From: an uncultured Clostridia bacterium | GTDB taxonomy: Bacteria > Bacillota > Clostridia > UBA1381 | Reading direction: 5' to 3' | NCBI GenBank assembly: GCA_934454145.1 | Contig: CAKSFT010000008.1 | Span: forward strand, 150,410 to 214,409 | Length of the DNA: 64,000 bases | Shown: in pieces, positions 18,378 to 26,998 of the stretch | How positions within the stretch are numbered: position 1 is the stretch's first letter | Layout: every line of letters starts with the position of its first letter | Notes under the pieces: generated by a model | Database searches by the model: none | What the model was told of the DNA's origin: nothing | The model's input: only the letters and a program-made list of their open reading frames with translations | Translations under genes and position numbers: made by a program

Positions 18378-18395
18378 GCATATATGGATTTGTAA

Positions 18396-19151
18396 TTATT
18401 TTTGTATCAGGTCTTTTACGACTTCTCCGGCTATGATAAGCCCGGCGACGGAGGGGACAAATGCAGTGCTGCCGGGAACCTGGCGGCGTGCGGTGCATTT
18501 TCTTGCAGTGCCCGGGGGGCATATGCAGTTTGACTTGCAGCTTGTGCCGGCGTCGTCAATCGGGGTCAGCGGCTTTTCTTTTGAGTACACAACCTTAAGT
18601 TTTGGTATACCGCGCTTTTTCAGTTCATAACGCATGACGCGCGCAAGGGGACATACAGAAGTTTTGTATATGTCTGCAACCTCAAAAGCAGAGGCGTCAA
18701 GCTTGTTCCCGGCACCCATAGAGCTTATTATCGGTGCGCCGGCACCATATGCATTTACAACAAGTTCAATTTTTCCGGTCACGGTGTCTATGGCGTCCAC
18801 AATGTAGTCGTAGTTTTTGAAATCAAATTCCGATGATGTCTGCGGAGAATAAAAAGTTTTGAAGGTGTTCACCTTTGTGTCCGGGTTTATCTCGGCGATT
18901 CTTTGCGCCGCGACGTCAACCTTGTATTTGCCGACAGTGGAGCGCGTGGCAAAAATCTGACGGTTGATGTTTGTCAGACATACTTTGTCATCGTCTATCA
19001 GGTCTATTTCTCCGATGCCGCTGCGGACAAGCGCCTCAACCGTATATCCGCCGACACCGCCGATGCCGAAAACGGCAATGCGCGAGGCGGCAAGTTTTTC
19101 CATGGATTCCCTGCCCAGCAAAAGTTCTGTTCTTGAAAATTGATTTAACAT
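18396..19151 (-). CDS. tcdA: tRNA threonylcarbamoyladenosine dehydratase (TcdA/CsdL type)
   Basis: E1-like (ThiF/MoeB fold) ATP-dependent enzyme that cyclises t6A37 in tRNA to ct6A; 251 residues. Nucleotide-binding motif VFGIGGVGGYTVEALVRSG, then LIDDDKVCLTNINRQI and VDAIDTVTGKIELV. The C-terminal part SNCICPPGTARKCTARR and GSTAFVPSVAGLIIAGEVV is typical of the TcdA branch and lacks a ubiquitin-like-substrate domain. ATG start with GGAGG upstream on the minus strand. It is transcribed alone, converging on the AT-rich cassette. Confidence 0.92.
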   Translation of the reverse strand: MLNQFSRTELLLGRESMEKLAASRIAVFGIGGVGGYTVEALVRSGIGEIDLIDDDKVCLTNINRQIFATRSTVGKYKVDVAAQRIAEINPDTKVNTFKTFYSPQTSSEFDFKNYDYIVDAIDTVTGKIELVVNAYGAGAPIISSMGAGNKLDASAFEVADIYKTSVCPLARVMRYELKKRGIPKLKVVYSKEKPLTPIDDAGTSCKSNCICPPGTARKCTARRQVPGSTAFVPSVAGLIIAGEVVKDLIQK

Positions 19152-19204
19152 ATATTATTCCTCCGCCAATATACCGGCATTTAATGCCTACCGAATCAAT
19201 AAGT

Positions 19205-19233
19205 ATTTTACCACACAAAGCCTTATATGTCAA
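19205..19233 (-). promoter_or_regulatory. Promoter of tcdA
   Basis: On the minus strand, TTGACA (19228-19233), a 17-base spacer and TAAAAT (19205-19210), about 53 bases upstream of the tcdA ATG. Confidence 0.75.
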
Positions 19234-19255
19234 TGTGAAGTGCCGTGTTATTTTT

Positions 19256-19285
19256 TTGAAAGCTAAATATTTTGATAATTATGAT
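19256..19285 (+). promoter_or_regulatory. Possible promoter of the PTS-HPr operon
   Basis: TTGAAA (19256-19261), an 18-base spacer and TATGAT (19280-19285), giving a leader of about 70 bases. No RNA antiterminator (RAT/terminator) structure was recognised in the leader, so LicT/GlcT-type control is not supported. Confidence 0.4.
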
Positions 19286-19361
19286 AAAAACGGCAAATAA
19301 TAAAAACATATAAAAGATTAAGATTTTTGTAAAACAAAAGATTGACAGGGAGGTTTTTTAT

Positions 19362-21401
19362 GTGAAAGACAAAATTTTCGGCGTGTTGCAAAGGGTCGGG
19401 AGGTCATTTATGCTTCCGATTGCAATACTGCCTGTGGCAGGACTCCTGTTGGGGATAGGCAGCTCGTTTACAAACCAGACGATGCTTGAAACATACAATC
19501 TTTCGTGGCTTATCCACCCGGGCGGCTTGCTTTATACATTGCTTGATGTGATGAGCAAGGCAGGGAGCGCGGTTTTTGACAACCTTGCACTCTTGTTTGC
19601 CATGGGGGTTGCCATCGGCATGGCAAAAAAAGAAAAAGAGGTTGCCGCGCTTTCGGGCGTGGTTGCATTTTTGGTTATGCATGTCACGATAAGTGCACTT
19701 ATAAACGCAAGGGGCGGTGTGGAAGCAATGCTGGAAAATTCCACAGCGACAGTGCTTGGGATTACGACTTTGCAGATGGGTGTTTTCGGCGGTATAATAG
19801 TCGGGCTTGGCGTTGCGGCACTGCACAACAGGTTCTACAAGGTGCAGTTTCCGCCGATATTTGCATTTTTCGGAGGAACAAGATTTGTACCCATTATATC
19901 TGCGCTGGTATATCTTTTTGTGGGGATTCTGATGTTTTTCATATGGCCTGTTGTGCAGAAGGGGATATCCATGCTCGGCAATCTTGTGCTTGCGTCGGGA
20001 TATTTGGGCACATGGCTTTATGGAATTATAGAAAGGGCGCTGATTCCTTTTGGACTGCACCATGTGTTCTATATTCCGTTCTGGCAGACCTCTGTCGGCG
20101 GCAGTGCAGTGATAGACGGCGTCACTGTCCAGGGGGCGCAGAATATATATTTCGCGGAACTTGCGTCAAAATCAACCCAAATGTTCAGCGTGTCGGCGAC
20201 AAGGTTTATGGCAGGGAAGTTCCCGTTTATGATTTTCGGACTCCCGGGCGCCGCGCTTGCCATGTACAAATGCGCAAGGCCGCAAAAGAAAAAGGTGGCA
20301 GGAAGCTTGCTGCTGTCTGCGGCTTTGACATCAATACTGACAGGCATAACAGAACCGCTTGAATTTACCTTTATTTTTGTCGCACCGCTTATGTATGTGG
20401 TGCATTGTATACTTGCCGGGCTTTCCTTTATGCTTATGCATATCTTCGGGGTGGGTGTCGGCATGACATTTTCGGGCGGACTTATAGACCTGATTTTGTT
20501 TGGTGTGCTTCAGGGCAATGCAAAAACAAACTGGATATATATAGTGTTTGTCGGCATTGCGTATTTCTTTATATATTGGGGAATTTTCACTTTTATGATA
20601 AAGAAATTCAATTATATCACTCCCGGACGCGAGGAAGATGATGTGCAGACAAAGCTCTTTACAAGGGCGGACGTTGACGCACGGAAAAAGGGGAATGAGC
20701 AGTCGGAAATGATTGTGAAAGGGCTTGGCGGAAAGCAAAACATCACAGATGTGGACTGTTGTGCCACAAGGCTCAGAATAACCGTCAAAGAAAGTGCAAA
20801 GGTGTCACAGGATATGCTGAAGGCAAGCGGTGCCTCGGGCGTTATTGTAAAGGGGAACGGTGTACAGGTGATTTATGGCCCGACGGTCACTGTTGTCAAG
20901 TCAAATTTGGAGGAATATCTGGATATCCATGCAGAGGAAAAAATGAGAAGTTTTATGCTTTCTTCCCCCATAAACGGCGAAATAGTCAAGCTTTCGGATA
21001 TTGACGACGGTGTTTTCAGCGAAGGAATACTGGGAAACGGCGCGGCGTTTGAGCCGGAAGAAGGCATTATTTATGCACCGTGTGATGCGGTTATTTCAAA
21101 TGTAGTGGATTCGCGCCACGCAATAGGCTTGCAGACGGAGGAAGGGTTTGATATTTTGATTCATGTCGGGATTGACACTGTAAACCTGAAAGGAAAATAT
21201 TTTGAATATGTGCATGAAGAGGGCAAAAAGGTGAAAAAAGGCGATGCTCTTATAAAATTTGACATTGGACAGATAAGAAAAGCAGGGTATCGTGTCATCA
21301 CACCGATGGTTATTTCAAACAGTGACTCATACAGCGGGATAAATATTCTCAAAGAGGGGAAAGTAAAAAAGGACGAAGATGTATTGGAAATTTTATACTG
21401 A
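19362..21401 (+). CDS. PTS glucose-family transporter, IICBA fusion
   Basis: 679-residue permease that takes up and phosphorylates a hexose (glucose or N-acetylglucosamine). The IIC membrane domain (about 1-420) includes FMLPIAILPVAGLLLGIG and IPFGLHHVFYIPFWQTSVGG. The IIB domain (about 445-525) has the phosphocysteine motif DVDCCATRLRITVKES. The IIA domain (about 535-679) has the active His in ILIHVGIDTVNLKGKYF. Domain order IIC-IIB-IIA is that of PtsG. GTG start preceded by GGGAGG; an ATG two bases upstream forms a start-stop ATGTGA overlapping this start. HPr follows 15 bases later. Confidence 0.92.
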   Translation: MKDKIFGVLQRVGRSFMLPIAILPVAGLLLGIGSSFTNQTMLETYNLSWLIHPGGLLYTLLDVMSKAGSAVFDNLALLFAMGVAIGMAKKEKEVAALSGVVAFLVMHVTISALINARGGVEAMLENSTATVLGITTLQMGVFGGIIVGLGVAALHNRFYKVQFPPIFAFFGGTRFVPIISALVYLFVGILMFFIWPVVQKGISMLGNLVLASGYLGTWLYGIIERALIPFGLHHVFYIPFWQTSVGGSAVIDGVTVQGAQNIYFAELASKSTQMFSVSATRFMAGKFPFMIFGLPGAALAMYKCARPQKKKVAGSLLLSAALTSILTGITEPLEFTFIFVAPLMYVVHCILAGLSFMLMHIFGVGVGMTFSGGLIDLILFGVLQGNAKTNWIYIVFVGIAYFFIYWGIFTFMIKKFNYITPGREEDDVQTKLFTRADVDARKKGNEQSEMIVKGLGGKQNITDVDCCATRLRITVKESAKVSQDMLKASGASGVIVKGNGVQVIYGPTVTVVKSNLEEYLDIHAEEKMRSFMLSSPINGEIVKLSDIDDGVFSEGILGNGAAFEPEEGIIYAPCDAVISNVVDSRHAIGLQTEEGFDILIHVGIDTVNLKGKYFEYVHEEGKKVKKGDALIKFDIGQIRKAGYRVITPMVISNSDSYSGINILKEGKVKKDEDVLEILY

Positions 21402-21416
21402 GAAGGGGAGAAAAAT

Positions 21417-21680
21417 GTGCAGAAATTTGATTATACAGTAAAAGATGAAATCGGGATACACGCGCGCCCGGCAGGACTTTTGGTGAAGACGGCGGCAAAA
21501 TTTGCGTCTGAAATCACGCTTACAAACAACAAAAACGAGAAATCCGCTGATGCAAAAAAACTTTTTTCCGTGATGGGGCTTGGGGTCAAATCCGGTGACG
21601 CAGTGACAGTTTGTGCAGAAGGGGAAGACGAAAACGAAGCGGTAAAAGGCATGAAAGAATTTTTTGAAACAAATTTATAA
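21417..21680 (+). CDS. HPr-like phosphocarrier protein lacking the Ser46 site
   Basis: 87-residue HPr; it carries phosphate from enzyme I to the IIA domain through His15 (GIHARPAG). In Bacillus HPr, Ser46 in KSIMGVMSLG is phosphorylated by HPr kinase and mediates carbon catabolite repression. The matching segment here is KKLFSVMGLG after a 2-residue insertion, so Lys48 takes the place of Ser46. It is probably a dedicated carrier for the adjacent permease. GTG start, ribosome site GAAGGGGAG. A strong terminator follows. No enzyme I or HPr kinase gene is in the window. Confidence 0.9.
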   Translation: MQKFDYTVKDEIGIHARPAGLLVKTAAKFASEITLTNNKNEKSADAKKLFSVMGLGVKSGDAVTVCAEGEDENEAVKGMKEFFETNL

Positions 21681-21703
21681 AAACAGATATTTGGCTGATG
21701 CGG

Positions 21704-21752
21704 CACGCACCGAAAAATTTTACGCATTTTTCGGTGCGTGTTAGTGTTTTTT
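21704..21752 (+). terminator. Terminator after HPr
   Basis: 15-bp perfect stem (CACGCACCGAAAAAT at 21704-21718 with ATTTTTCGGTGCGTG at 21726-21740), then TTAGTGTTTTTT. Confidence 0.9.
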
Positions 21753-21773
21753 ATGCCTTTTTTCTCAAATGTG

Positions 21774-21802
21774 TTGACTTTGCAGTCCTTGTATGATATA
21801 AC
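21774..21802 (+). promoter_or_regulatory. Promoter of the first MATE gene
   Basis: TTGACT (21774-21779), a 17-base spacer and TATAAC (21797-21802), 38 bases before the ATG. Confidence 0.7.
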
Positions 21803-21839
21803 ATAACATAGTGTTTGGGGCTAAAAGGGGTGCTTGACT

Positions 21840-23204
21840 ATGAAAAAAGAAATTGACATGATTAACAAAAGCCTGTTTCCGCAAATGATGCGCTTTGCAA
21901 TGCCGATTGTTATGAGCAGTGTGCTTCAGACTTTGTATAATGCCGCGGATTCGCTGATTGTCGGGAGATACGGCAGTTCCAATGCATTGGCGGCTGTGGG
22001 GACTGTCGGGCCGATTGTGAATGTGATACTTAATTTGTTTATGGGGCTGGCAGTCGGGACGAATGTCATAGCGGCAAGGTATTTCGGCGCGGCGAATCAT
22101 GAAATGGTCAAAAGAACATCGGACACGGCGCTTGTCACTGCACTTTTAAGCGGTATTCTTGCCGGATTGCTGGGCATTTTTATCGCCGCGCCGGTTGCGG
22201 AAGTTGTCAGGATTGACCCTGAGATAATAGATATGTCGGTTTTGTATATGCAGATATATTTTCTGGGCTTGCCGTTTACTGCGATATACAATTTTGCGGC
22301 GTCGACAATGCGCGGAATAGGAAACACAAAAGGTCCGATGGTTTGTCTTGTGGTATCCGGCATGGTTAATGTCGTATTTAATGTTATTTTTGTCAAATAC
22401 TGCGGCATGCAGGTGGAGGGCGTGGCAATCGCTACTGTTATCTCACAGGTTGTTTCCGCCGTTATGATTATATGCATGCTGAAAAAGAGCAGAGTGGGAT
22501 TTTCGCTAAAAGAAATGAAACCCGACAAAAATATATTTAAGTATACATTGAAAATCGGAATACCGGCAGGGATTCAGGGCATGATTTTCAATATATCCAA
22601 CACCATAACGATATCTGCCGTAAACTCTTTTGGGGCGGCGGCAGCGGCGGCAAACACCGTCGCCGGTCAGATTGAAGGCATAATTTATGTGGCGATAAAT
22701 TCAATCACCCAGACCGTGACAACCTTTGTCAGCCAGAACATAGGCGCACAGAAACCCGAGAGGCTGAACAAAATCCTTGTGAGGGGATTGGCAATCAGCA
22801 TTGTCGGCGGGATTTTGATGTCGGCGGGATTTTATGTTTTTAGGGATTTCTTCAACGAGCTTTTTGCACCGGGAGATGCCGATGTTGCAAAATATTCGCT
22901 TATTAAGTTTGATTATGTTATAATCCCGTATTTTTTGGTGGCATTCATGGAGATACCGGCAGGGATGCTTCGCGGAATGAATGAAACATTTATTGCCATG
23001 CTTATGAGTTTGCTTGGTGTATGCGGATTCAGGGTTGTATGGCAGCTGCTTATCTTCCCGATGCACCGCACGCTGGGATTTTTGTATATATCATATCCCA
23101 TATCGTGGCTTGGGACGGGATTGGTGTATTTTGCCGCATATATAATATTGAAAAAAAAGCTGGACAAAAATATCACTTCGGGGACGGCGTCGCTTTCAAT
23201 GTGA
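21840..23204 (+). CDS. MATE-family efflux transporter
   Basis: 454-residue, 12-helix antiporter of the MATE/MOP superfamily (NorM/DinF-like), expelling drugs or metabolites with Na+ or H+. The two halves are recognisable: FAMPIVMSSVLQTLYNAADSL with AVGTVGPIVNVI, and IGIPAGIQGMIFNISNTI. The ATG at 21840 follows AAAAGGGG by 9 bases; an in-frame TTG at 21834 is less likely. A single-gene unit between a promoter and a terminator. Substrate unknown. Confidence 0.9.
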   Translation: MKKEIDMINKSLFPQMMRFAMPIVMSSVLQTLYNAADSLIVGRYGSSNALAAVGTVGPIVNVILNLFMGLAVGTNVIAARYFGAANHEMVKRTSDTALVTALLSGILAGLLGIFIAAPVAEVVRIDPEIIDMSVLYMQIYFLGLPFTAIYNFAASTMRGIGNTKGPMVCLVVSGMVNVVFNVIFVKYCGMQVEGVAIATVISQVVSAVMIICMLKKSRVGFSLKEMKPDKNIFKYTLKIGIPAGIQGMIFNISNTITISAVNSFGAAAAAANTVAGQIEGIIYVAINSITQTVTTFVSQNIGAQKPERLNKILVRGLAISIVGGILMSAGFYVFRDFFNELFAPGDADVAKYSLIKFDYVIIPYFLVAFMEIPAGMLRGMNETFIAMLMSLLGVCGFRVVWQLLIFPMHRTLGFLYISYPISWLGTGLVYFAAYIILKKKLDKNITSGTASLSM

Positions 23205-23214
23205 TGCCGTAACC

Positions 23215-23257
23215 AAAAGGAGCTGAAAAAGCACATTTTTTACAGCTCCTTTTTTTA
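23215..23257 (+). terminator. Terminator after the first MATE gene
   Basis: Perfect stem AAAAGGAGCTG / CAGCTCCTTTT with a 17-base A/T-rich loop, continuing into T7. Confidence 0.88.
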
Positions 23258-23417
23258 TGCCTTTATTTACCGTTTTGTTACAAATATAAAAAATACTTTT
23301 CTTTTTTTTGTTGGTGTGATATAATAATTTCTGTGGCAGGGTTTTAAACGCATAACCGGCATTTTTGCCTTGTATTTTCATAGGTACATAAATGTTTTTG
23401 ATAAGGAATGATTATTT

Positions 23418-24500
23418 TTGGAAAAACTTTGCGTTGATTTGGCGGAAAATTCATATGATATTCTTTTCTCGGACAGTTTTTCGGCATTGCCGCAGGCTTT
23501 GGAGAATGTGACAAGATCCCAAAAAGGGCTGATTGTCACCGACTCAAATGTCGACAAGCTTTATGCCGGCGCGGTTGAAAAACTTTTGAGTGAAAACGGT
23601 TTTTCTGCCGGGCGGTTTGTTTTCCCGGCAGGGGAAGAAAACAAAAATATGAACACAATACTCGACATATGCAAGGCTTGTCTGGAACAAGGGCTTGACA
23701 GGAACAGCTTTGTCGCGGCGCTCGGCGGCGGTGTCGCCGGGGACATGGCAGGGTTTGCCGCCGCGATTTATATGAGAGGGATTGATTTTGTGCAGATTCC
23801 GACAACACTTCTCAGCCAATCCGACAGCAGTGTCGGCGGCAAAACAGGTGTTGATTTTATGGACGGGAAAAATATCCTCGGCGCGTTTCATCAGCCAAAG
23901 CTGGTGTATATAAATGTGGACGTGCTGAAAACATTGCCGGAACGTGAATTTGTGTCGGGCATGGGAGAGGTCATAAAGCACGGCATAATTGCCGACAAGG
24001 CGTTTTTGGATTATATTGCCGAAAATTCGGATTCTGTGAAAAAGCTGGACACAAAAACTCTTCTGAAAATGTGCAAAAAAAACTGTGCGATAAAGGCGGC
24101 GGTTGTTTCCCGGGACGAAAAGGAGCAAGGACTGCGTGCGATTTTGAATTTCGGGCACACCGTGGGGCATGCTGTGGAAACGTATTATAAATTTAAGCTT
24201 TCGCACGGTGAGTGTGTCGGGATTGGAATGTATGCGGCGGCGGTGATTGCCAAAAACCGCATGATGATATCGGAAACGGAGCTGCATACGCTGACAGAAG
24301 TTTTGGAAAAATACGGTTTTGAGCTGCATGTAAAGCTTAAAAATCCAAAAAAAATTATTGAAATAATGCACATGGACAAGAAAGCGCATGACGGAATTTT
24401 GAAATTTATTTTGCCATGCGGATTAGGGAAAGTGACGGCGGCGGAAAATGTCACCGAGGGAGAAATTTTAACGGCATTGAAAGCGATTGACAAGGGCTGA
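23418..24500 (+). CDS. aroB: 3-dehydroquinate synthase
   Basis: Second step of the shikimate pathway: DAHP to 3-dehydroquinate, NAD- and metal-dependent; 360 residues. Signature segments: VAALGGGVAGDMAGFAAAIY, RGIDFVQIPTTLLSQSDSS with GGKTGVDF, MGEVIKHGII and LNFGHTVGHAVE (metal-binding His), plus HGECVGIGM. The TTG start has AAGGA 10 bases upstream. A TATAAT at 23320-23325 with a poor -35 may be its promoter; nothing else was seen in the 213 bases before the gene. First gene of a dense run through the S41 protease. Confidence 0.95.
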   Translation: MEKLCVDLAENSYDILFSDSFSALPQALENVTRSQKGLIVTDSNVDKLYAGAVEKLLSENGFSAGRFVFPAGEENKNMNTILDICKACLEQGLDRNSFVAALGGGVAGDMAGFAAAIYMRGIDFVQIPTTLLSQSDSSVGGKTGVDFMDGKNILGAFHQPKLVYINVDVLKTLPEREFVSGMGEVIKHGIIADKAFLDYIAENSDSVKKLDTKTLLKMCKKNCAIKAAVVSRDEKEQGLRAILNFGHTVGHAVETYYKFKLSHGECVGIGMYAAAVIAKNRMMISETELHTLTEVLEKYGFELHVKLKNPKKIIEIMHMDKKAHDGILKFILPCGLGKVTAAENVTEGEILTALKAIDKG

Positions 24501-24538
24501 ATCGCAGAATGTGCTGTTTTTAAAAGTCAGAAAGGAAT

Positions 24539-24997
24539 ATGCAGATGCTTTTGTGGTCATTGCTTGCGGGGATAATTATAATATTGGATCAGCTGACAAA
24601 ATACCTTGTTGTGGAAAATATAGGAAAAACACAGGTTGTCACGTTGATTCCGAAGGTTTTGGATTTGGTTTATGTAAAAAATACCGGCGCGGCATTCAAT
24701 ATTTTGTCGGGCAGAATTGGCTTTTTGAGTATAATATCGCTGTTGTTTGTCATCGGCGTTATATGGTATATGATTGTAAAAAAACCGCAGAACAGGCTGT
24801 TTTGTATTGCGCTTATGCTTCTGTTTTCGGGCGCGGTCGGCAATATGGCAGACAGGATTTTCAGGGGCTTTGTGGTTGATTTTATAAAGACGGTTTTTAT
24901 TGAGTTCCCTGTCTTTAACATTGCTGACATCGCAATCACCTGCGGGGCAATATTGCTTATAATATACTTGCTTTTTTTTGAGGGGAGAAAAGAATAA
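24539..24997 (+). CDS. lspA: Lipoprotein signal peptidase (signal peptidase II)
   Basis: Membrane aspartyl protease that cleaves prolipoprotein signal peptides; 152 residues, four transmembrane helices. Catalytic region: VKNTGAAFNIL, GAVGNMADRIFRGFVVDFI (first Asp) and FPVFNIADIAI (second Asp). Two in-frame ATGs (24539 and 24545) are both possible; AAAGG ends 4 and 10 bases before them respectively. The next gene starts 3 bases after its stop. Confidence 0.94.
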   Translation: MQMLLWSLLAGIIIILDQLTKYLVVENIGKTQVVTLIPKVLDLVYVKNTGAAFNILSGRIGFLSIISLLFVIGVIWYMIVKKPQNRLFCIALMLLFSGAVGNMADRIFRGFVVDFIKTVFIEFPVFNIADIAITCGAILLIIYLLFFEGRKE

Positions 24998-25000
24998 AAC

Positions 25001-25903
25001 ATGGAAATCACAGTTTCTGAGGCAGGTGTAAGGCTGGATAAATATGTAAGCGAGAATGCAGAAAATATTTCGCGTTCTTTTGCGGCAAAACTGGCGGAAA
25101 GCGGGCAAATTACAGCAAACGGCAAAACCGTCGGGAAAAATTATAAGACTGCCGCCGGGGATATACTGAAAATTGACCTCCCCGAGGCGGAGGAGGCACA
25201 GATTCTCCCGGAGGATATTCCGCTTGACATAGTTTATGAAGATGACAACCTGCTTGTTGTGAACAAGCCGCAGGGAATGGTTGTGCACCCGGCGCCGGGC
25301 AATTATTCCGGCACGCTTGTCAATGCGCTGATGTTTCATTGCAAGGGAAACCTCTCAGCGATAAACGGCACAATCCGCCCGGGAATTGTGCACCGCATAG
25401 ACAAGGACACAAGCGGACTTTTGGTTGTGGCAAAAAACAACAATGCACATGCTGCTCTGTCAGAACAACTGAAAGAAAAAAAGGCAGTGCGCAAATATTA
25501 TGCACTTGTAAACGGGGTTGTAAAGGAAAACGGCACGGTTGACAAGCCCATAGCGCGCCATCCGCGCGACAGAAAGAAAATGGCGGTTGTCCAAGGCGGC
25601 AGAGATGCGGTTACGCACTACAAGGTTCTTGAAATATATGATAGATATACATTGCTTGAGTGTATCCTGGAAACAGGGAGGACGCACCAGATTCGTGTGC
25701 ACATGTCATATATAGGGCATAGCATTGTGGGTGACAAAACATATGGCAGACAAAAAGAAGAATTTAAGCTTTCGGGGCAGTTGCTTCATGCCAAAACAAT
25801 AGGTTTTGTTCACCCTGTGACAGACGAATATATGGAATTTTCTTCCGATATTCCGGAATATTTTTCACAAGTATTAAATAAACTTGACAAAAGACGAAAA
25901 TAA
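25001..25903 (+). CDS. RluA-family pseudouridine synthase (RluD-like)
   Basis: 300 residues: an N-terminal S4 RNA-binding domain (VRLDKYVSENAENISRS) and the catalytic domain with the HRIDKDTSGLLVVAKN motif holding the catalytic Asp, followed by RTHQIRVHMSYIGHSIVGD. It probably makes pseudouridines in 23S rRNA helix 69 (RluD type), common directly after lspA in Firmicutes. A second family member lies at 42704. Confidence 0.92.
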   Translation: MEITVSEAGVRLDKYVSENAENISRSFAAKLAESGQITANGKTVGKNYKTAAGDILKIDLPEAEEAQILPEDIPLDIVYEDDNLLVVNKPQGMVVHPAPGNYSGTLVNALMFHCKGNLSAINGTIRPGIVHRIDKDTSGLLVVAKNNNAHAALSEQLKEKKAVRKYYALVNGVVKENGTVDKPIARHPRDRKKMAVVQGGRDAVTHYKVLEIYDRYTLLECILETGRTHQIRVHMSYIGHSIVGDKTYGRQKEEFKLSGQLLHAKTIGFVHPVTDEYMEFSSDIPEYFSQVLNKLDKRRK

Positions 25904-25917
25904 GGAGATGTATTATT

Positions 25918-26991
25918 TTGGAAAAGAAAACTAAGGTTTGCGTTATTTTTGGCGGAACATCACCCGAGCATGACATTTCAGAATTGTCCGCCTTTTCGGT
26001 TATAAGTAATTTAAATAAAGATAAATACAAGCTTTATCTTATCGGGATAACAAAAAAGGGAAAATGGTATCTGTACAGCGGAAAACCCGAAAATATACCC
26101 GGCGGAAAGTGGGAAAAAGACAAAAAGCATCTGCGCCGTGCGATAATTTCGCCCGATTCGGGGCACAAAGGTATTATCGATTTGGAAAGCGCAAAGACAA
26201 TCAAGATTGATATTGTTTTCCCGGTGCTCCACGGCGAGTGCGGCGAGGACGGCACGATACAGGGGCTTTTTGAAATGGCAGGGCTTAAATATGTCGGCAT
26301 GGGCGTGCTTGCGTCGGTGACGGCGATGGACAAAACATTTACCAAAATTATCCTCAAAAATGCCGGTATACCGCAGGCAGACTGGGTTGTCGCAAAGACA
26401 TGGGAATTTGACCGGATTGAGAGCATAATGGACGAGGCGGAAAGAAAATTCGGTTATCCATGCTTTGTAAAGCCGGCAAACACGGGCTCTTCTGTCGGTG
26501 TGGGAAAAGCACACAACCGTGCAGAACTGAAAGACGCGCTTTATGCGGCGGCAGAATATGACAGGAAAATACTTATCGAAGAATACATAGACGGGCACGA
26601 AGTTGAATGTTCGGTTTTGGGGAATGAAAATCCGAAGGCGGCGGAGGTCGGTGAAATTATTCCTACGGTGGAGTTTTATGACTTTGACGCAAAATATTCG
26701 GACGCTTCCACGACACTGCGTATCCCGGCGGATATTGACGAAAACGCAAGGGAAACAATCAGAAAATATGCGGTTGATGCCTTCAAGGCTTTTGGCGGTG
26801 CCGGTCTTTCCAGGGTGGATTTTTTTGTGAAATACAAGGACAACACTGTCGTGCTGAACGAAATAAACACCATGCCGGGTTTTACCAATATAAGCATGTA
26901 TCCGAAGCTTTGGCAGGCGGCGGGGCTGGAATATGACAAATTGCTTGACAGACTCATAGAACTTGGACTTGAGAGAGTAAAGAAACAGTGA
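25918..26991 (+). CDS. ddl: D-alanine--D-alanine ligase
   Basis: ATP-grasp enzyme that makes the D-Ala-D-Ala dipeptide of peptidoglycan; 357 residues. Motifs: VIFGGTSPEHDISELSAFS (N-terminal), VFPVLHGECGEDGTIQGLFE, PCFVKPANTGSSVGVGKA, LIEEYIDGHEVECSVLG and a C-terminal metal site RVDFFVKY with VLNEINTMPGFT. The TTG start has TAAGGAGAT upstream, overlapping the previous stop region. murI follows 7 bases later, pairing two D-amino-acid wall enzymes. Confidence 0.95.
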   Translation: MEKKTKVCVIFGGTSPEHDISELSAFSVISNLNKDKYKLYLIGITKKGKWYLYSGKPENIPGGKWEKDKKHLRRAIISPDSGHKGIIDLESAKTIKIDIVFPVLHGECGEDGTIQGLFEMAGLKYVGMGVLASVTAMDKTFTKIILKNAGIPQADWVVAKTWEFDRIESIMDEAERKFGYPCFVKPANTGSSVGVGKAHNRAELKDALYAAAEYDRKILIEEYIDGHEVECSVLGNENPKAAEVGEIIPTVEFYDFDAKYSDASTTLRIPADIDENARETIRKYAVDAFKAFGGAGLSRVDFFVKYKDNTVVLNEINTMPGFTNISMYPKLWQAAGLEYDKLLDRLIELGLERVKKQ

Positions 26992-26998
26992 GGTAACA

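Noticed and set aside
14483..18395. Mobile element carrying the ABC cassette
   Set aside because: No transposase, integrase, tRNA target or terminal repeats are visible; only composition suggests transfer.
19286..19361. Possible riboswitch or antiterminator in the PTS leader
   Set aside because: No stable alternative stem or RAT-like sequence could be read by eye.
24487..24879. 130-codon open frame overlapping lspA
   Set aside because: It is out of frame with the clear signal peptidase II gene and has no independent ribosome site or recognisable domain.
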